37,912 nt of DNA from Gnetum montanum (lineage: Eukaryota > Streptophyta > Gnetopsida > Gnetales > Gnetaceae), in contig MNCI01004556.1 of NCBI GenBank assembly GCA_015680685.1, positions 283,559 to 321,470 of the forward strand, in the 5' to 3' direction. Numbering within the stretch: the stretch's first letter is position 1; the number at the start of each line of letters is the position of its first letter. The position numbers and the translations under genes were made by a program. This document shows positions 1 through 9,271 of this stretch, piece by piece. The notes beneath the pieces were generated by a model. That model ran no database searches. It was not told where the DNA came from and was given only the letters and a program-made list of their open reading frames with translations.

Positions 1-191
1 TATCTTCTCTTATGAATCGATAAACCAGATATAATGGGTGATCTTCTTGATCTTCTAGTTTTCACTCCACTACTTGTTCCTAATTCAAAAACTTTCTTTG
101 ACCGTTCTTCTTTTGATGAAGAATCAGTCTTAAAATCTAGAATATCTTTTGAAACTTGTAAACTTTCCAAACTATCAATCTTCTTGGTCAT
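1..191 (-). CDS. 5' part of an unidentified retroelement ORF (element F), cut by window edge
   Basis: Reading leftwards from the ATG at 191-189 there are 63 codons without a stop up to the window edge. An in-frame TAG lies two codons upstream, so this ATG is the first possible start. The peptide begins MTKKIDSLESLQVSKDILDF and is rich in Ser, Lys and Arg (basic run KTRRSRRS near residue 45). No domain is recognisable. It lies about 100 bp downstream of a primer-binding-site-like sequence and about 150 bp downstream of an LTR on the same strand, so by position it is probably the N-terminus of a gag or gag-pol. It is the only stretch at an element's 5' end here without a stop, which may mean F is younger, but 63 codons is too short to be sure. 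Confidence 0.5.
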   Translation of the reverse strand, partial: MTKKIDSLESLQVSKDILDFKTDSSSKEERSKKVFELGTSSGVKTRRSRRSPIISGLSIHKRR

Positions 192-341
192 GAACTAAAA
201 ATAGTATCTAATTTCCTAAGCCTTTATAGTAATAAATAACGGTTGATGTGCTAAAATTATAAAGCTTATGAACTTAGAGGATAAATTTTCAGCCCTCCTT
301 CTAGCACCAAAAGAACTATTGGCAACTATTTAGGACGCGAC
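192..341 (-). other. Element F leader with PBS-like sequence
   Basis: On the minus strand, TTGGTGCTAGAAGGAGGG (310-293) has the TTGG(C/T)GC start typical of plant LTR-element primer-binding sites. It lies about 31 nt from the LTR boundary chosen here (342), further than usual. Either the LTR end is closer to 311 than I placed it, or the true PBS is another sequence next to 341. The rest is AT-rich leader up to the ATG at 191. Confidence 0.4.
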
Positions 342-1340
342 TGCCAACGAGTGTCCTTGAATAGGATTTAGGTGCTTGCTAGTCTTCTGGCAACACCAAG
401 GCCTAGATACCTCCAAATATACTTAGTAGTTAATGTGATTATGTGTGTGTGCTGTTGTGGTGTGCAGTTGTGAAAAATAAAACAATTGCGTTGTATGTAA
501 ACTACAAATGACTTATCTTAAAGAGATTCAGCAAACTTTGCCAAGTACTGTGAGGTGTTGAGAGTTCCTATTTTTTTTAATTGCCTAGTCTACGTGGTCC
601 TTATAATACTTACTTGTAATAAATAAAATTTTGTAAAAACATTTAAGTACAACTCCATGAATCTACTTCTAATTTTCCCCAGAGAAAGAAATAGTTCCAC
701 AAGAAAACTAGAAATAGAGCAAGATTCAATAGAAATAGAAAGGAAAGAAAGAAGATTTGTGTTAAGACCTCAAATTTTTAAATAAGGTAAAATGATACGA
801 GTAAACACTTTGCAATAAAGCTATCCCAAATTTAATATCTACAAATTGTTCAAACTTCCAAGGCTCAAATAAGAAATTTCTTCAAGACAATCCTACTATG
901 CTACCAAAAAAAATGCTGTGTAAAACTATCACGTACGAGACTCCATTTTGGCTAGATAATGGATGTCAATAATTGCATTCAACAGAACCTTCAAAAGACT
1001 NTTTTTAAACACAAGTACTTCTATGGCAAAATTTTAACAAGAATTTTCTATCGGGCAACAAGAACAATAAGAGCAATCTAAAAATCCCAAAATTACTTGC
1101 CAAGCATGATACTATCTAAACCACTAGCTAAAAAATTTAAATAAGATAAAAAATAATAAGCATAACTTATGGGACTATGTCAAAGAGGCTGAAATCTTTT
1201 CTTTAGCAAGTCATCTTACAAGCAATCTTTCACAATGTCTTCTTTACAAATGCTCTTTCAGAGCTCCAAAGTGTGTCTCCAAGTCAGAGCTAGTAGTCCC
1301 CAATATCCTCCAGTGTGTTTTTTCTTCTTACCCTTGAAGC

Positions 1341-1350
1341 CTTTTTATAG
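1341..1350 (-). promoter_or_regulatory. TATA box of element F LTR
   Basis: CTATAAAAAG on the minus strand, about 190 bp inside the LTR start and just downstream of the U3 tandem repeats. This is the expected position for the RNA polymerase II promoter of an LTR. Confidence 0.5.
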
Positions 1351-1396
1351 GGTTCAAAAGGTAGTTACATATTTCAAAATATCTTAGATAACTTCT

Positions 1397-1516
1397 CTCC
1401 CAAGTAAGGAAGTTATAACTTGCCCAACAAGTTAGGAGATCTTACTTGCCCAACAAGTTAGGAGATTACTTGCTCAACAAGTTAGGAAGTTGTAACTTGT
1501 ACAAAAGATTAGGAGA
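1397..1516. repeat. 24-27 bp tandem array in U3 of element F
   Basis: Three clear and one or two decayed units of the type ACTTGCCCAACAAGTTAGGA start near 1418, 1444, 1468 and 1495; a partial unit lies at about 1397-1417. Each unit contains a small inverted repeat (ACTTG...CAAGT). Such repeats just upstream of a TATA box often act as enhancers in plant LTRs; that role is inferred. Confidence 0.7.
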
Positions 1517-1536
1517 AAATCATGCTAACGTTGGCA

Positions 1537-3420
1537 TGTGTATACATTATAAATATTTTTTTTATAAGCCTATATATAATAATTTTTAAAATAAATCCAA
1601 GATCCCTAATTTATTTTAATTTTTAATTTAAGATTTTAATTACTAAATGTTATTAAGCCCTAGTAATTCTCATGAAAGTAATCTAGCATTAGCTATAATT
1701 ATCATGGATACTAACTAAAAACTTTTTTTCTCTTTTTCAATACAATATTGTCAAAGTATCTTTAACACTATGTATGTATTAATTGATTAATTTTAATTTA
1801 ATTTCTCTATGTTATAGTTTTGGATTTTTAAACAATCATTAACAACACTTACTGTTGTGAAACTCAGGGCATCATTGACACGGAGCTTACGATGGTTTTG
1901 TCCTCTATTTTTCTGACCCTTCTTCCTTGATTTTCTTATACAAAACAAGTGGTTGCAGCTGCATTTGACATCTGAAACAATTTCGTCTCTTTTTTTCTAA
2001 CTGCACCTTTGAAATGGTAGGTGTCGACAGTGGCATCGGCTCTGGCTTGTTTTAATCGAAGGAGGTAACATGTTAATGTTGCCTTCATCTTCGAGGACAA
2101 ACATTCAACATAATTCCAGCATCCACCAGAAAAGTAACTGTAATGGTGCAGGTCTCTTTGGTTAATCGCATAACCAACAACGACATCAATGGATGCATAA
2201 ATAGTGTTTCTTTCATGTCCTCAATGGGAGACTATTTCTTTGCAGTTGTCATCTGTTCAATTCAAGAACCGCAACTTTCCAACCGTTGTCGACTCTTGCA
2301 ACTCCTTGTGACGAGTCAGCTGCCTCTTTATTTTGTTGTGTTGGTCTTGGGCTTTCTATTCTTACTTAGATTTATTGCTAGTTAAGGAGCAAAATTGCAT
2401 CTTCAAATGATTTTTGAAACGCCTTACTACTGAATCATGTTCCACTTTGGTTCATTCCATCGACGCATGGCTTTAGAGAAACTTTGCAAGCCTGCATTTC
2501 ATGAGAGTTACTGAGCTTTCGGTTTCACTGGTGATGATTTCCTACACATATGCCTTTACCTTTGTCTAGCTAAGACCATTTTTGCGGATCGTTTGTAGAA
2601 GACAATATGCTTGATCTTGAGAAGTGTATCTTTTTGTTCTATGCATACGCTTCTAGTGTCATCCGTTGCCTCGCCCACGCGTACGTTTAGTTTTTGGCTC
2701 TTCCCCCCTTTTTTTTGCAGTAGACATAACCCTAAATATTGAAAAATTCAAGTGTAGGGATAAAATATTTCCAAGATTCAGCATGCCATTGAACACAATC
2801 TGTTACTCAATCATCTTCCGGAACTCTTGCGGCCCAACCCTGTGACCACAAGCATTGGCGTTTCAGCCAGTAGTTTGATCGGCTCACCGCAGTCAATACA
2901 AATGGCAGAAAGGGCATGTCTACTTTCTTAATGGTTGATATTTTCCAATGTCTCCAAACCTTTAAATATTATATATTGCTTTAAAATACATTTTGCTGCC
3001 ACGTTTCGGTCTGTCGAATGCCCCTTTCATATTGTAAAGTTTTAATCTCCACTGTTGGCCTTTGGATCATTGTTTTGTGCATATTTTGTCTGCGGCTTAA
3101 CCCTGAATCGTGCCTTGTTTTGTAATATAGTGCTTTGTACATGGCATTTTCTTTATATAACCACGATTCCTTAGAAATAATTTAGCACTTTAATTTTGTA
3201 TCCTGAGAAGGTCTTAACATCATTTTTTTTAAACAATGAGTAACTTCTCCAAACCATCCATCAACCTGTAACTTTAAAGCCACATGCTTTATTTCTAAAT
3301 TATCAACCATACATCATTATACAAGTTGTCTTTTCCCAATATCCACTCTTGCTGTCCCATGAAATTACCAAATGTACCAACAGTTATAATGGAGAAAGGA
3401 AAGGAGTAAGAAAGATAGAT
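1537..3420. other. 1.9 kb with no recognisable gene
   Basis: Reading all frames by eye I find no known domain. 1537-1850 is very AT-rich. 1850-3000 is less so and keeps CpG sites rare elsewhere in the window (for example around 2640-2690). An 80-codon plus-strand frame at 2143-2385 is hydrophobic at its end but has no recognised motif. 3000-3420 is again AT-rich. It could be host intergenic DNA, part of a host gene, or an unrecognised insertion between elements F and A. Confidence 0.5.
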
Positions 3421-3599
3421 AAGAAGGGATAACTATAGCATCGAGGGAATGGATGTCCAGTTGGTAATGAAAAAAAGAAGAGTTCGTAGGCTTCAGGAAT
3501 GTCAATTGGAACAAGATTTAAAGTCTTACCGCAAGAATTTACCAAAAAGAAAATAATGCATTTACCAAAATATATACTAATGATACAACCAGCATTTAG

Positions 3600-4200
3600 G
3601 TGAACAATAAAGAGAAGGGTGGAGAGAAGAGGATGGAATGGAATCCCAAGAACAAGGTGGTGTACAGCCCCTTGTGTGTTTCATGATTAATGTGACTTAG
3701 AAAATCCCATTCTAAGTTCGGCCTCAAACCAACCACATCCAGTTACTTCGCATCAATGCATTTGGCTAAACCATCCACTTAGATAACAAGGATGCCTTCC
3801 CCAAGAGTCACCACCATTCCGATGAAACAAAGGAGAGAATGGGAAGCGAGAAGGACCTTAGTTAGAGGGAACACTTTTGGTTCCATAACCAGTGCTTGTA
3901 GCCCAATTTTATTTGGTCTAAGGGGTGTGCTTTGAATTCTTACTTAGTTTTTTTTTCTTTTCTCTCTCTTATTTTTTGTTTTGTTTTGTGTTTTTATGCA
4001 TGAGAACCACACCATACAAAGACTTGTTATTTTTATTGTCTCAACTTCCGATAGTGGGGGTAACATCAGAACAGCAAGAAAACTGAAAAAGAAAACATCC
4101 AAGCACCCAAGAGAACGGCCAACACAAAAGCATCAAGTTCCCTTGAAGTCATACCCTTTTCAATCCTTGAGTCCTTCCTTAGTTTGAAAAATGCCCAGTC
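3600..4200 (-). repeat. Conserved 3' noncoding block, copy in element A
   Basis: On the minus strand the core AATTCAAAGCACACCCCTTA and the following GGGCTACAAGCACTGGTTAT (together 3940-3885) are nearly identical to copies at 12273-12326 (B) and about 30650-30710 (C). Weaker similarity continues to about 3600, including a GTGGTTGGTTTGAGGCC-like stretch. It lies downstream of the pol C-terminus in every copy. It contains no shared reading frame, so conservation is probably at nucleotide or RNA level. Confidence 0.65.
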
Positions 4201-4434
4201 ACCGATTCGTTTAAGTTCTTATTAGAAGGGGACTGTACATTTCCAAGCCAAGAGAGACCATAGAAACTAGTGGATGGATGGATGAAGTGGTCTCATTGCC
4301 TACCATATCAAAAGAAACATACCTTAGTATCAACATTGTGACTTAAATGTAAAAATCAAACATGAACAATCAACATGAAAATAGTTCATACCATCATTCC
4401 GAACACTTATTGTGTGACAAACTTACAAGGTGGA

Positions 4435-4610
4435 TCACACACACACACACAAAATGGAAAAGTATAACAATGTTGTAAAACAAAAAAGAAAAGAAAAGTT
4501 AAAGAAAGTTGTAAAACAAAAACTAGAAAAGTTAAAGAAATTTGTAAAACAAAAATGTGTAAGACAAAAACTTTGTAAAAAAAATGTGTAAAAAAATGTA
4601 AAAGGAACTG
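4435..4610. repeat. CA microsatellite and A-rich ~33-bp tandem repeats
   Basis: 4435-4451 is a (CA)n run. 4471-4605 holds three to four degraded units of GTTGTAAAACAAAAA...AAGTTAAAGAAA, 31-36 bp each. On the element's own strand this is a T-rich tract right after the pol stop; a similar T-rich tract follows pol in element C (about 29895-30000). Long frames reading through it are compositional artefacts. Confidence 0.7.
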
Positions 4611-4624
4611 AGGGCCCCATATGA

Positions 4625-4735
4625 TTAGCATAGGTGGCCATCTCCCCCATGACTGAGTGGAAAGGGAGAGATCCAAAATAATGAGTGCCTATTTGAATTT
4701 ATAAGAAGTGCCCAACTTCTCCCAATTGATGATCT
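4625..4735 (-). pseudogene. Remnant of pol C-terminus, element A
   Basis: Minus-strand translation ends HSLFWISPFPLSHGGDGHLC followed by a stop. Element C pol ends HSIFWISSFQLNCGGDAHLC, so the extreme C-terminus of pol survived here. The upstream edge of the match, between about 4690 and 4735, marks one side of the deletion that removed RT, RNase H and integrase; the other side is near 4908, at the end of the protease frame. Confidence 0.7.
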
Positions 4736-4907
4736 TAGATTAAGGGGTGGAAGTTGGCAACACTCATATTCCAATGTATATATGCTTTTGTTATGGGCAT
4801 GGGTTTCCTTAGTTCGTTCCATGCATATTTTGTTGTTTCCTTTGAGTAGCTTTCAACCACGAGGTGTCTACTACTAGTTGTGTGGTTGCTACATATAGGC
4901 ATCTTTG

Positions 4908-7900
4908 TTACAAAGTTTCAAGGGCACACCTATTACATGGAGGCATTTCCTCCATGTCATCTCCCGATGAATCACTGTATGTGATGCATGGAACTTTCCT
5001 CTTCTCGATCTTTCCATAAATCTTTATCTTAGAGATTTCCAAGGAAAGATCACGGATCTTAAGGCATGCATCTACTGTACTTAGCCATGCCCTTCCCATT
5101 ATAATTGGGAAGTCCCCTTCATTGTTGTTGACCTCAATCACCAGAAAATCAGCTGGGTAAGACCAACCACACACAGTGGTAATGATGTCCTCCACCAATC
5201 CCAAGGGAATGGTGATGGACTGGTCTGCCAGCTCTAGTTGAATGTTACTCTTCTTAAGTTGGGGTAGGTTTCCGGCTTGATACATTTCTCATGATATTAA
5301 ATTGACTCCGAAACCTAAGTCAAGAAGAGCCCTATGTGGTTCATTTCCAACAACTTGAAGGTAGATTAAGGGACTTCAAGGATCAGTTAGTTTCCTGGGA
5401 AGGTGGCCTACCTTGATTCAGTCAGTTACGGTATGTGTCAACATAACTGTATGCGTTAAGATCTATTGGACTGAACGGTTCTTCGAAGTGTTAGATGGTG
5501 GAGGAGTGTACATGGGCCCAACCACTTGTTGTTGTGAGAGTTTGTCTAGGCTTTTGATTTTGAAGAAGGGTCTTCTCTTTTTACAGTTGTCAGAATTAGC
5601 AGTAGGTTGAATATTTACAACTCTCGTAGTGTGACATTACTGCAGTTGAGTAGGAAGTTTCCCTTGCATTGTTGGAGCAGGAGGTGTTATGGGAACTACT
5701 TGTGGAAGAGGTGTGGATGGATTTGGAGGATGGTGTGGGTATGGAGTATCTCCCAGAGGAGAAGGAGTCCTTCTGAAGTACTCTCGAACTTGGTAGTCAT
5801 GGTGGGGATTTGTGTGACTCATAGAGTCACTTGGAAAAATCGGCTACTGCACATAATATCCATAAGGGTCAGGCTTCCAGTAAGGGTACTGATGTTTCAG
5901 TGATGGCATCCCCCATGACTGTGGGTATTGCCACTATTGATGCTATCTGATGGATTATGGTGGAGTTCCACTTGGATAATACATTAATGGTTGGTGGAAC
6001 TACCTTGGGTTAGCTTGGGGATAAGGTAACCTACAGGGTGTTTTCCATTGATTAAGTCTTGGATTAAGTGCATACACCCCAGACTCTTATAGATGTGAGA
6101 CGATTGGGCAACATCCCTTAGGATGGTCATAGTGGTAGATATCACATCCACCATCATCGTCTGTGTCTAAATCCACAACCACATCGGAGTTAGTGATTTT
6201 TCCCTTACCCTTGTTATGTGCAGGGCCTAAATTTCTCCACCTTGTCTTACCTTTGTCACTACTTTTTTCTACCTTAGAATATTCTACAATTTTTAAGACA
6301 GTTTAAATTTTAGATTCTAAGGAACTCCATACGTCATCTACCTTAGCCACTATTTCTGTTGTTAACTTTTGAATCGGCAAGGTTTTCCTATTCACCAACT
6401 CTTCGATTGGTGACTCATCCTCTTCATCGCAAAATTTTACTCCCTTATTTCGAAGAGAGGGATCATGGTTGTATTCTTCTGCACTTTTCCTTTTTCATAG
6501 CTCACCTTCTTCTTTTGCTACTTGCTCCAACAAGTGATGTACTTCATGGGCTCTAAGTTGTGAGAGTCTCCCTTGGGCATAAGTCCCAAGGGTACTTCTC
6601 ATTTCATGCCTTAGCCCATCCATGATGTGGTGAAGTTGATCCTGTTGAGCGTATCCATGGCCCAGGCAATGATGTAACAATGTGTAGTAGTGGGCCATGG
6701 CAGCATCCAAGGGTTCATGAATACCTTGTTTCCAGCCTTGAATCTACTTACGCAAATTAGACACTTTGTAGTATGTCTGATACTTATTGTTGAACAGTTC
6801 TAGCATCATACTTCACCTCCTGATGGTTTCTGGTTCTAAGGACTAGTACCAGCTCTTTGCTTCCTTGGTGAGTGTCCTTGGGGACAACTTAATTTTTTTC
6901 CACTCATTTTCTATATTCTACAAGGCACAAGCATCATGGAATGCCTATAAATGATGTTGTGGATCAGCGTTGTATCCCTCTTCAAATTGTGGGATGTTGT
7001 TCATGTCTAAGCGTTTGATCTGACTATCTTTTAAATGCCTTGTGGGAATTCTAATAGCCTACGTTATGTCAAGCATACTTTGGGTTGCAAGTAGGGGCTC
7101 ATCATGATCATCTCCTTCATGATGCCTATGATGTCTTCATCGTTCCCTACTTTTCCTACGTCCTTACCCTTGTCCTCTCTCTCGAATTTCTCATTGAGGT
7201 CTCTTGTTTTGTCTACCTTTATCCTCTCCATTGTGTTCATGATGGCTGTGCCCAGATGTGGAAGGAGAGGGTGAGTGATGTGAAGAAGGGGAAGAAGGGG
7301 AACCATCACCATAATGATGTTTCTTGCCTTCTCTTTAGCTAATACGACCCCGATCATGGTGATGATCTAAGTGCCCATCCTTGTCATGTGTTGTTCCTTC
7401 TGTGAACAGTTGATGTTCACGGGCATCAGAACCAGGGATATGTATCGTTGATCATAGGTTCTGATACCCTACCTCCTCACTTTCATTAAGAGGAGGAACA
7501 TCTCTTGATAGTGAACCAGTTATAAGTGGTTTACCATCTCTAGTTTCACCAAGGACATGCGGGACCTCTTTGCCCTTTGACAGTGTATGTTGGCTCTCCT
7601 ACCTTGAGTCCCTCATACATTGTGCTTTTGTGGGATAGTAATCCCTTGAATCAAAGTCTTCCGCAACGTATTCTGCATACAATTCTATCATGCCAATCTC
7701 TGCCAAAGCACGGAAAAGCATGTTAGAGACTGATCGATCTGGGGGGTAACATGATGTTACCTTGCAAATCTCTCCATCACAGCTATTTGTCTTGATGGAG
7801 GATAAAGGTAAAGTTTGGAATATAATCATTGGTATGAGTATAAACTATCTTGTATTGTTTAGGACTTGGCTGATTTCGGCTATGTGTTTTATGCTGCCGA

Positions 7901-7953
7901 CTATCTTGTGTATGGTCCTTCGGTGGTGAGTTGCTCTTATGAGAAGAAGACAT
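4908..7953 (-). pseudogene. gag-protease of element A (Athila-like), broken
   Basis: The start is ATG at 7953 (MSSSHKSNS), matching the gag start of element B. In order: N-terminal gag segment with a frame slip at a C run near 7740; Ser/His-rich linker (about 7230-7330); Retrotrans_gag domain (about 7050-6495), best seen at 6710-6495 with YYTLLHHCLGHGYAQQDQL and YAQGRLSQLRAHEV; unusual cysteine motif CDIYHYDHPKGCCP (about 6150-6112); Pro/His-rich linker (5822-5637); and a retropepsin. The protease site reads ALLDLGFGVNLIS (catalytic Asp at 5321-5319); DLG instead of DTG or DSG is usual in Athila-type elements. The 125-residue frame at 5285-4908 follows, with SITIPLGLVEDIITTV and FPIIMGRAWLST. 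Gag would build the particle and the protease mature it; several stops and slips rule out function. Confidence 0.85.
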
Positions 7954-8077
7954 TATTATCAGTGTGCTAATTTCACCGTTATATAATTTTTTATCTTGAT
8001 TAACCTGAAGGTTCTTTTAGGCTCCCAACGATGTGAGTGATATCCTTTATGTTCTATTCAGTGCACAAACACTTAGT

Positions 8078-8095
8078 CCTCAGAAACGGCGCCAA
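8078..8095 (-). other. Primer-binding site of element A
   Basis: Directly next to the LTR end (8096), the minus strand reads TTGGCGCCGTTTCTGAGGA. The first 11 bases equal the Athila-type PBS (TTGGCGCCGTTGCCGGGGA), which pairs with the 3' end of tRNA-Asp by my recollection. It primes minus-strand cDNA synthesis. It keeps both CpG dinucleotides lost in elements B, C and D. Confidence 0.8.
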
Positions 8096-8545
8096 TGATG
8101 AGTGGCGAGGTAACCCTACACTCAACCATACAAAATGAGTGTAGCATGCATGATCTGGTCGAACTCCATAGACTAAGTGCCTACACGCCCCATGGAACAC
8201 CTAGGGTTAATCATTCGTTTTCTTCCCAGACTTACTTGTAGTTGTCACGGTGTATGGTTAAGTAAGTTCGAGGTATATGATTTTTATAGTATTTTATGTT
8301 TTATCTCCTATGCTATTGAGGTGAAGGGTTGGAGAAATTAACTAACTCTAACTAATGAACTAAGTCTAAATTACCTAGCTTCAACATCTGTTCCCAGTTA
8401 CCATACACACCCTAAACTAATGCAACTACAGTTACCAAATGCTAATCGTTGCTGGGATCACTGCACGTAATGCACGTGCTCGAAGTGGTCGTACTGAGGC
8501 ACTTAACTAGGAGGAGAGGGTTGAGAAAGCTAATCTAGCGTAAGT

Positions 8546-8772
8546 GTGATGAGTAGCTAATTTCTTGACTAACTGTACATATCTTAATGCATGACTACCA
8601 CTGGGATTATCAAGCATAGATCCTGAATACGCCACTAGGTTACCAAGTAGTCACATTAGATGCTTGTAATCAAGTCGTACTCATACCGCATTGTGATGAG
8701 CAGCCGATTCCTTGACTAACCGTACACATCCTTAGATGCTCGTAATCAAGTCCTACTCATACTGCATTCTAG
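8546..8772. repeat. Imperfect duplication within LTR of element A
   Basis: GTGATGAG(T/C)AGC followed by a TTGACTAAC(C/T)GTACA segment occurs at 8546-8586 and 8693-8731. AATCAAGTC(G/C)TACTCATAC occurs near 8665 and 8746. The segment was duplicated and then diverged; the other family LTRs in this window do not show it. Confidence 0.6.
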
Positions 8773-9020
8773 GAGTTTAAGGGTGAGAGAGAAAATAATA
8801 AATAAAATCCTATTCCATGCACTGCAAGGTTTATCCAGGAAGTTTATCTTTATTTTCATACACAACTTGTGTTCAGGTACAATGTTTCTTGAATAAAGAT
8901 TCGTTCACCTTAGGACTCCTACTGCGAGCACATGGAAAATATTCTATCTATTGAGTGATCAAACTGCCAAAGTTTTCCTACTTTTAACTCAGGATGGGAA
9001 AACAAGGGAGAGCCACCTCT

Positions 9021-9029
9021 TATTTATAG
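9021..9029 (-). promoter_or_regulatory. TATA box of element A LTR
   Basis: CTATAAATA on the minus strand, about 50 bp inside the LTR start. The same octamer occurs in the LTRs of B, C and D. Confidence 0.65.
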
Positions 9030-9042
9030 ACTTGGCAGCAGA

Positions 9043-9056
9043 CCGCGATATCGTGG
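9043..9056. promoter_or_regulatory. GATATC-centred near-palindrome in U3 of element A
   Basis: CCGCGATATCGTGG is a 14-bp palindrome with one mismatch that a C-to-T change at a CpG would explain. It sits about 15 bp upstream of the TATA box. A 16-bp palindrome with the same GATATC core lies in the U3 of element B. A dimeric transcription-factor site is plausible but unproven. Confidence 0.4.
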
Positions 9057-9079
9057 CTTATGCAAATCGCATCTCATCA

Positions 9080-9139
9080 ATGGTGCATGAACACTTGTGA
9101 TTCATATGGTTGGGTGTAGGGGTACCTTGCTACTCATAT
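9080..9139 (+). mobile_element. Truncated 5' LTR of element B (last 60 bp)
   Basis: CATGAACACTTGTGATTCAT and GGGGTACCTTGC match the final 60 bp of the LTRs of C (to 23554) and B (to 14700). Only this end remains next to the outer end of the LTR of element A. Confidence 0.75.
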
Positions 9140-9158
9140 TTAGTGCCATTACTGGAGA
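9140..9158 (+). other. Primer-binding site of element B, decayed
   Basis: TTAGTGCCATTACTGGAGA immediately follows the LTR stub. It differs from the Athila-type PBS mainly by transitions, as expected from deamination of methylated cytosines. Confidence 0.7.
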
Positions 9159-9271
9159 TGGTGCTAGTTATCTAGATTAGTTATATTATACATGATCACT
9201 GTAAAGGAATTAACAATCTATCTCTTAGAAAACATTAATATTTTAAGTCACACACATTATCAGACAAAACC

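Larger units (their letters stand above)
342..1536 (-). mobile_element. LTR of element F, minus strand
   Basis: On the plus strand the segment begins TGCCAACG (342-349) and ends CGTTGGCA (1529-1536), a perfect 8-bp inverted pair with TG...CA ends, as expected of an LTR of about 1.2 kb. Reading minus, it has about 190 bp of U3 with a short tandem array, a TATA box (CTATAAAAAG, 1350-1341) and a long AT-rich remainder, followed by a PBS-like site and an ORF. One ambiguous base (N) lies at 1001. It does not resemble the LTRs of elements A to D. The superfamily cannot be told from the LTR alone. Confidence 0.55.
3420..9079 (-). mobile_element. Element A: Athila-like Ty3/gypsy retrotransposon, pol-deleted, minus strand
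   Basis: Order on the minus strand: LTR 9079-8096, PBS 8095-8078, gag-protease 7953-4908, a remnant of the pol C-terminus (about 4735-4625), a T-rich tract, then a noncoding block matching elements B and C to about 3600 clearly and to about 3420 weakly. RT, RNase H and integrase are missing between 4908 and about 4735. No 3' LTR was found before the unrelated sequence at 3420, so the 3' end is lost or too diverged to see. The PBS keeps CpG sites that are mutated in B, C and D, suggesting A is the youngest of the four. Confidence 0.8.
8096..9079 (-). mobile_element. 5' LTR of element A
   Basis: 984 bp with plus-strand ends TGATGAG (8096) and CTCATCA (9079), a 7-bp terminal inverted repeat shared with the LTRs of B and C. 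Reading minus: a short U3 with a palindrome (9056-9043), TATA box CTATAAATA (9029-9021), an AATAAA signal (8854-8849), then an internal duplication (about 8770-8546). Motifs shared with the C and D LTRs include GCAGTAGGAGTC and GATAAACCTTGCAG downstream of the TATA box. Confidence 0.85.

Noticed and set aside
2143-2385. 80-codon plus-strand frame with a hydrophobic C-terminus as a host gene
   Set aside because: No recognised motif, no supporting frame on either side and no clear exon structure; a frame of this length is expected by chance.
4407-4676. Phe-rich minus-strand frames of 71 and 89 codons
   Set aside because: They read through an A/T-rich tandem repeat and a CA microsatellite after the pol stop; composition alone explains them. 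Only the pol C-terminal tail in another frame is real.
7085-7342. 85-codon plus-strand frame
   Set aside because: It lies opposite the gag linker of element A, which has clear family homology on the minus strand.
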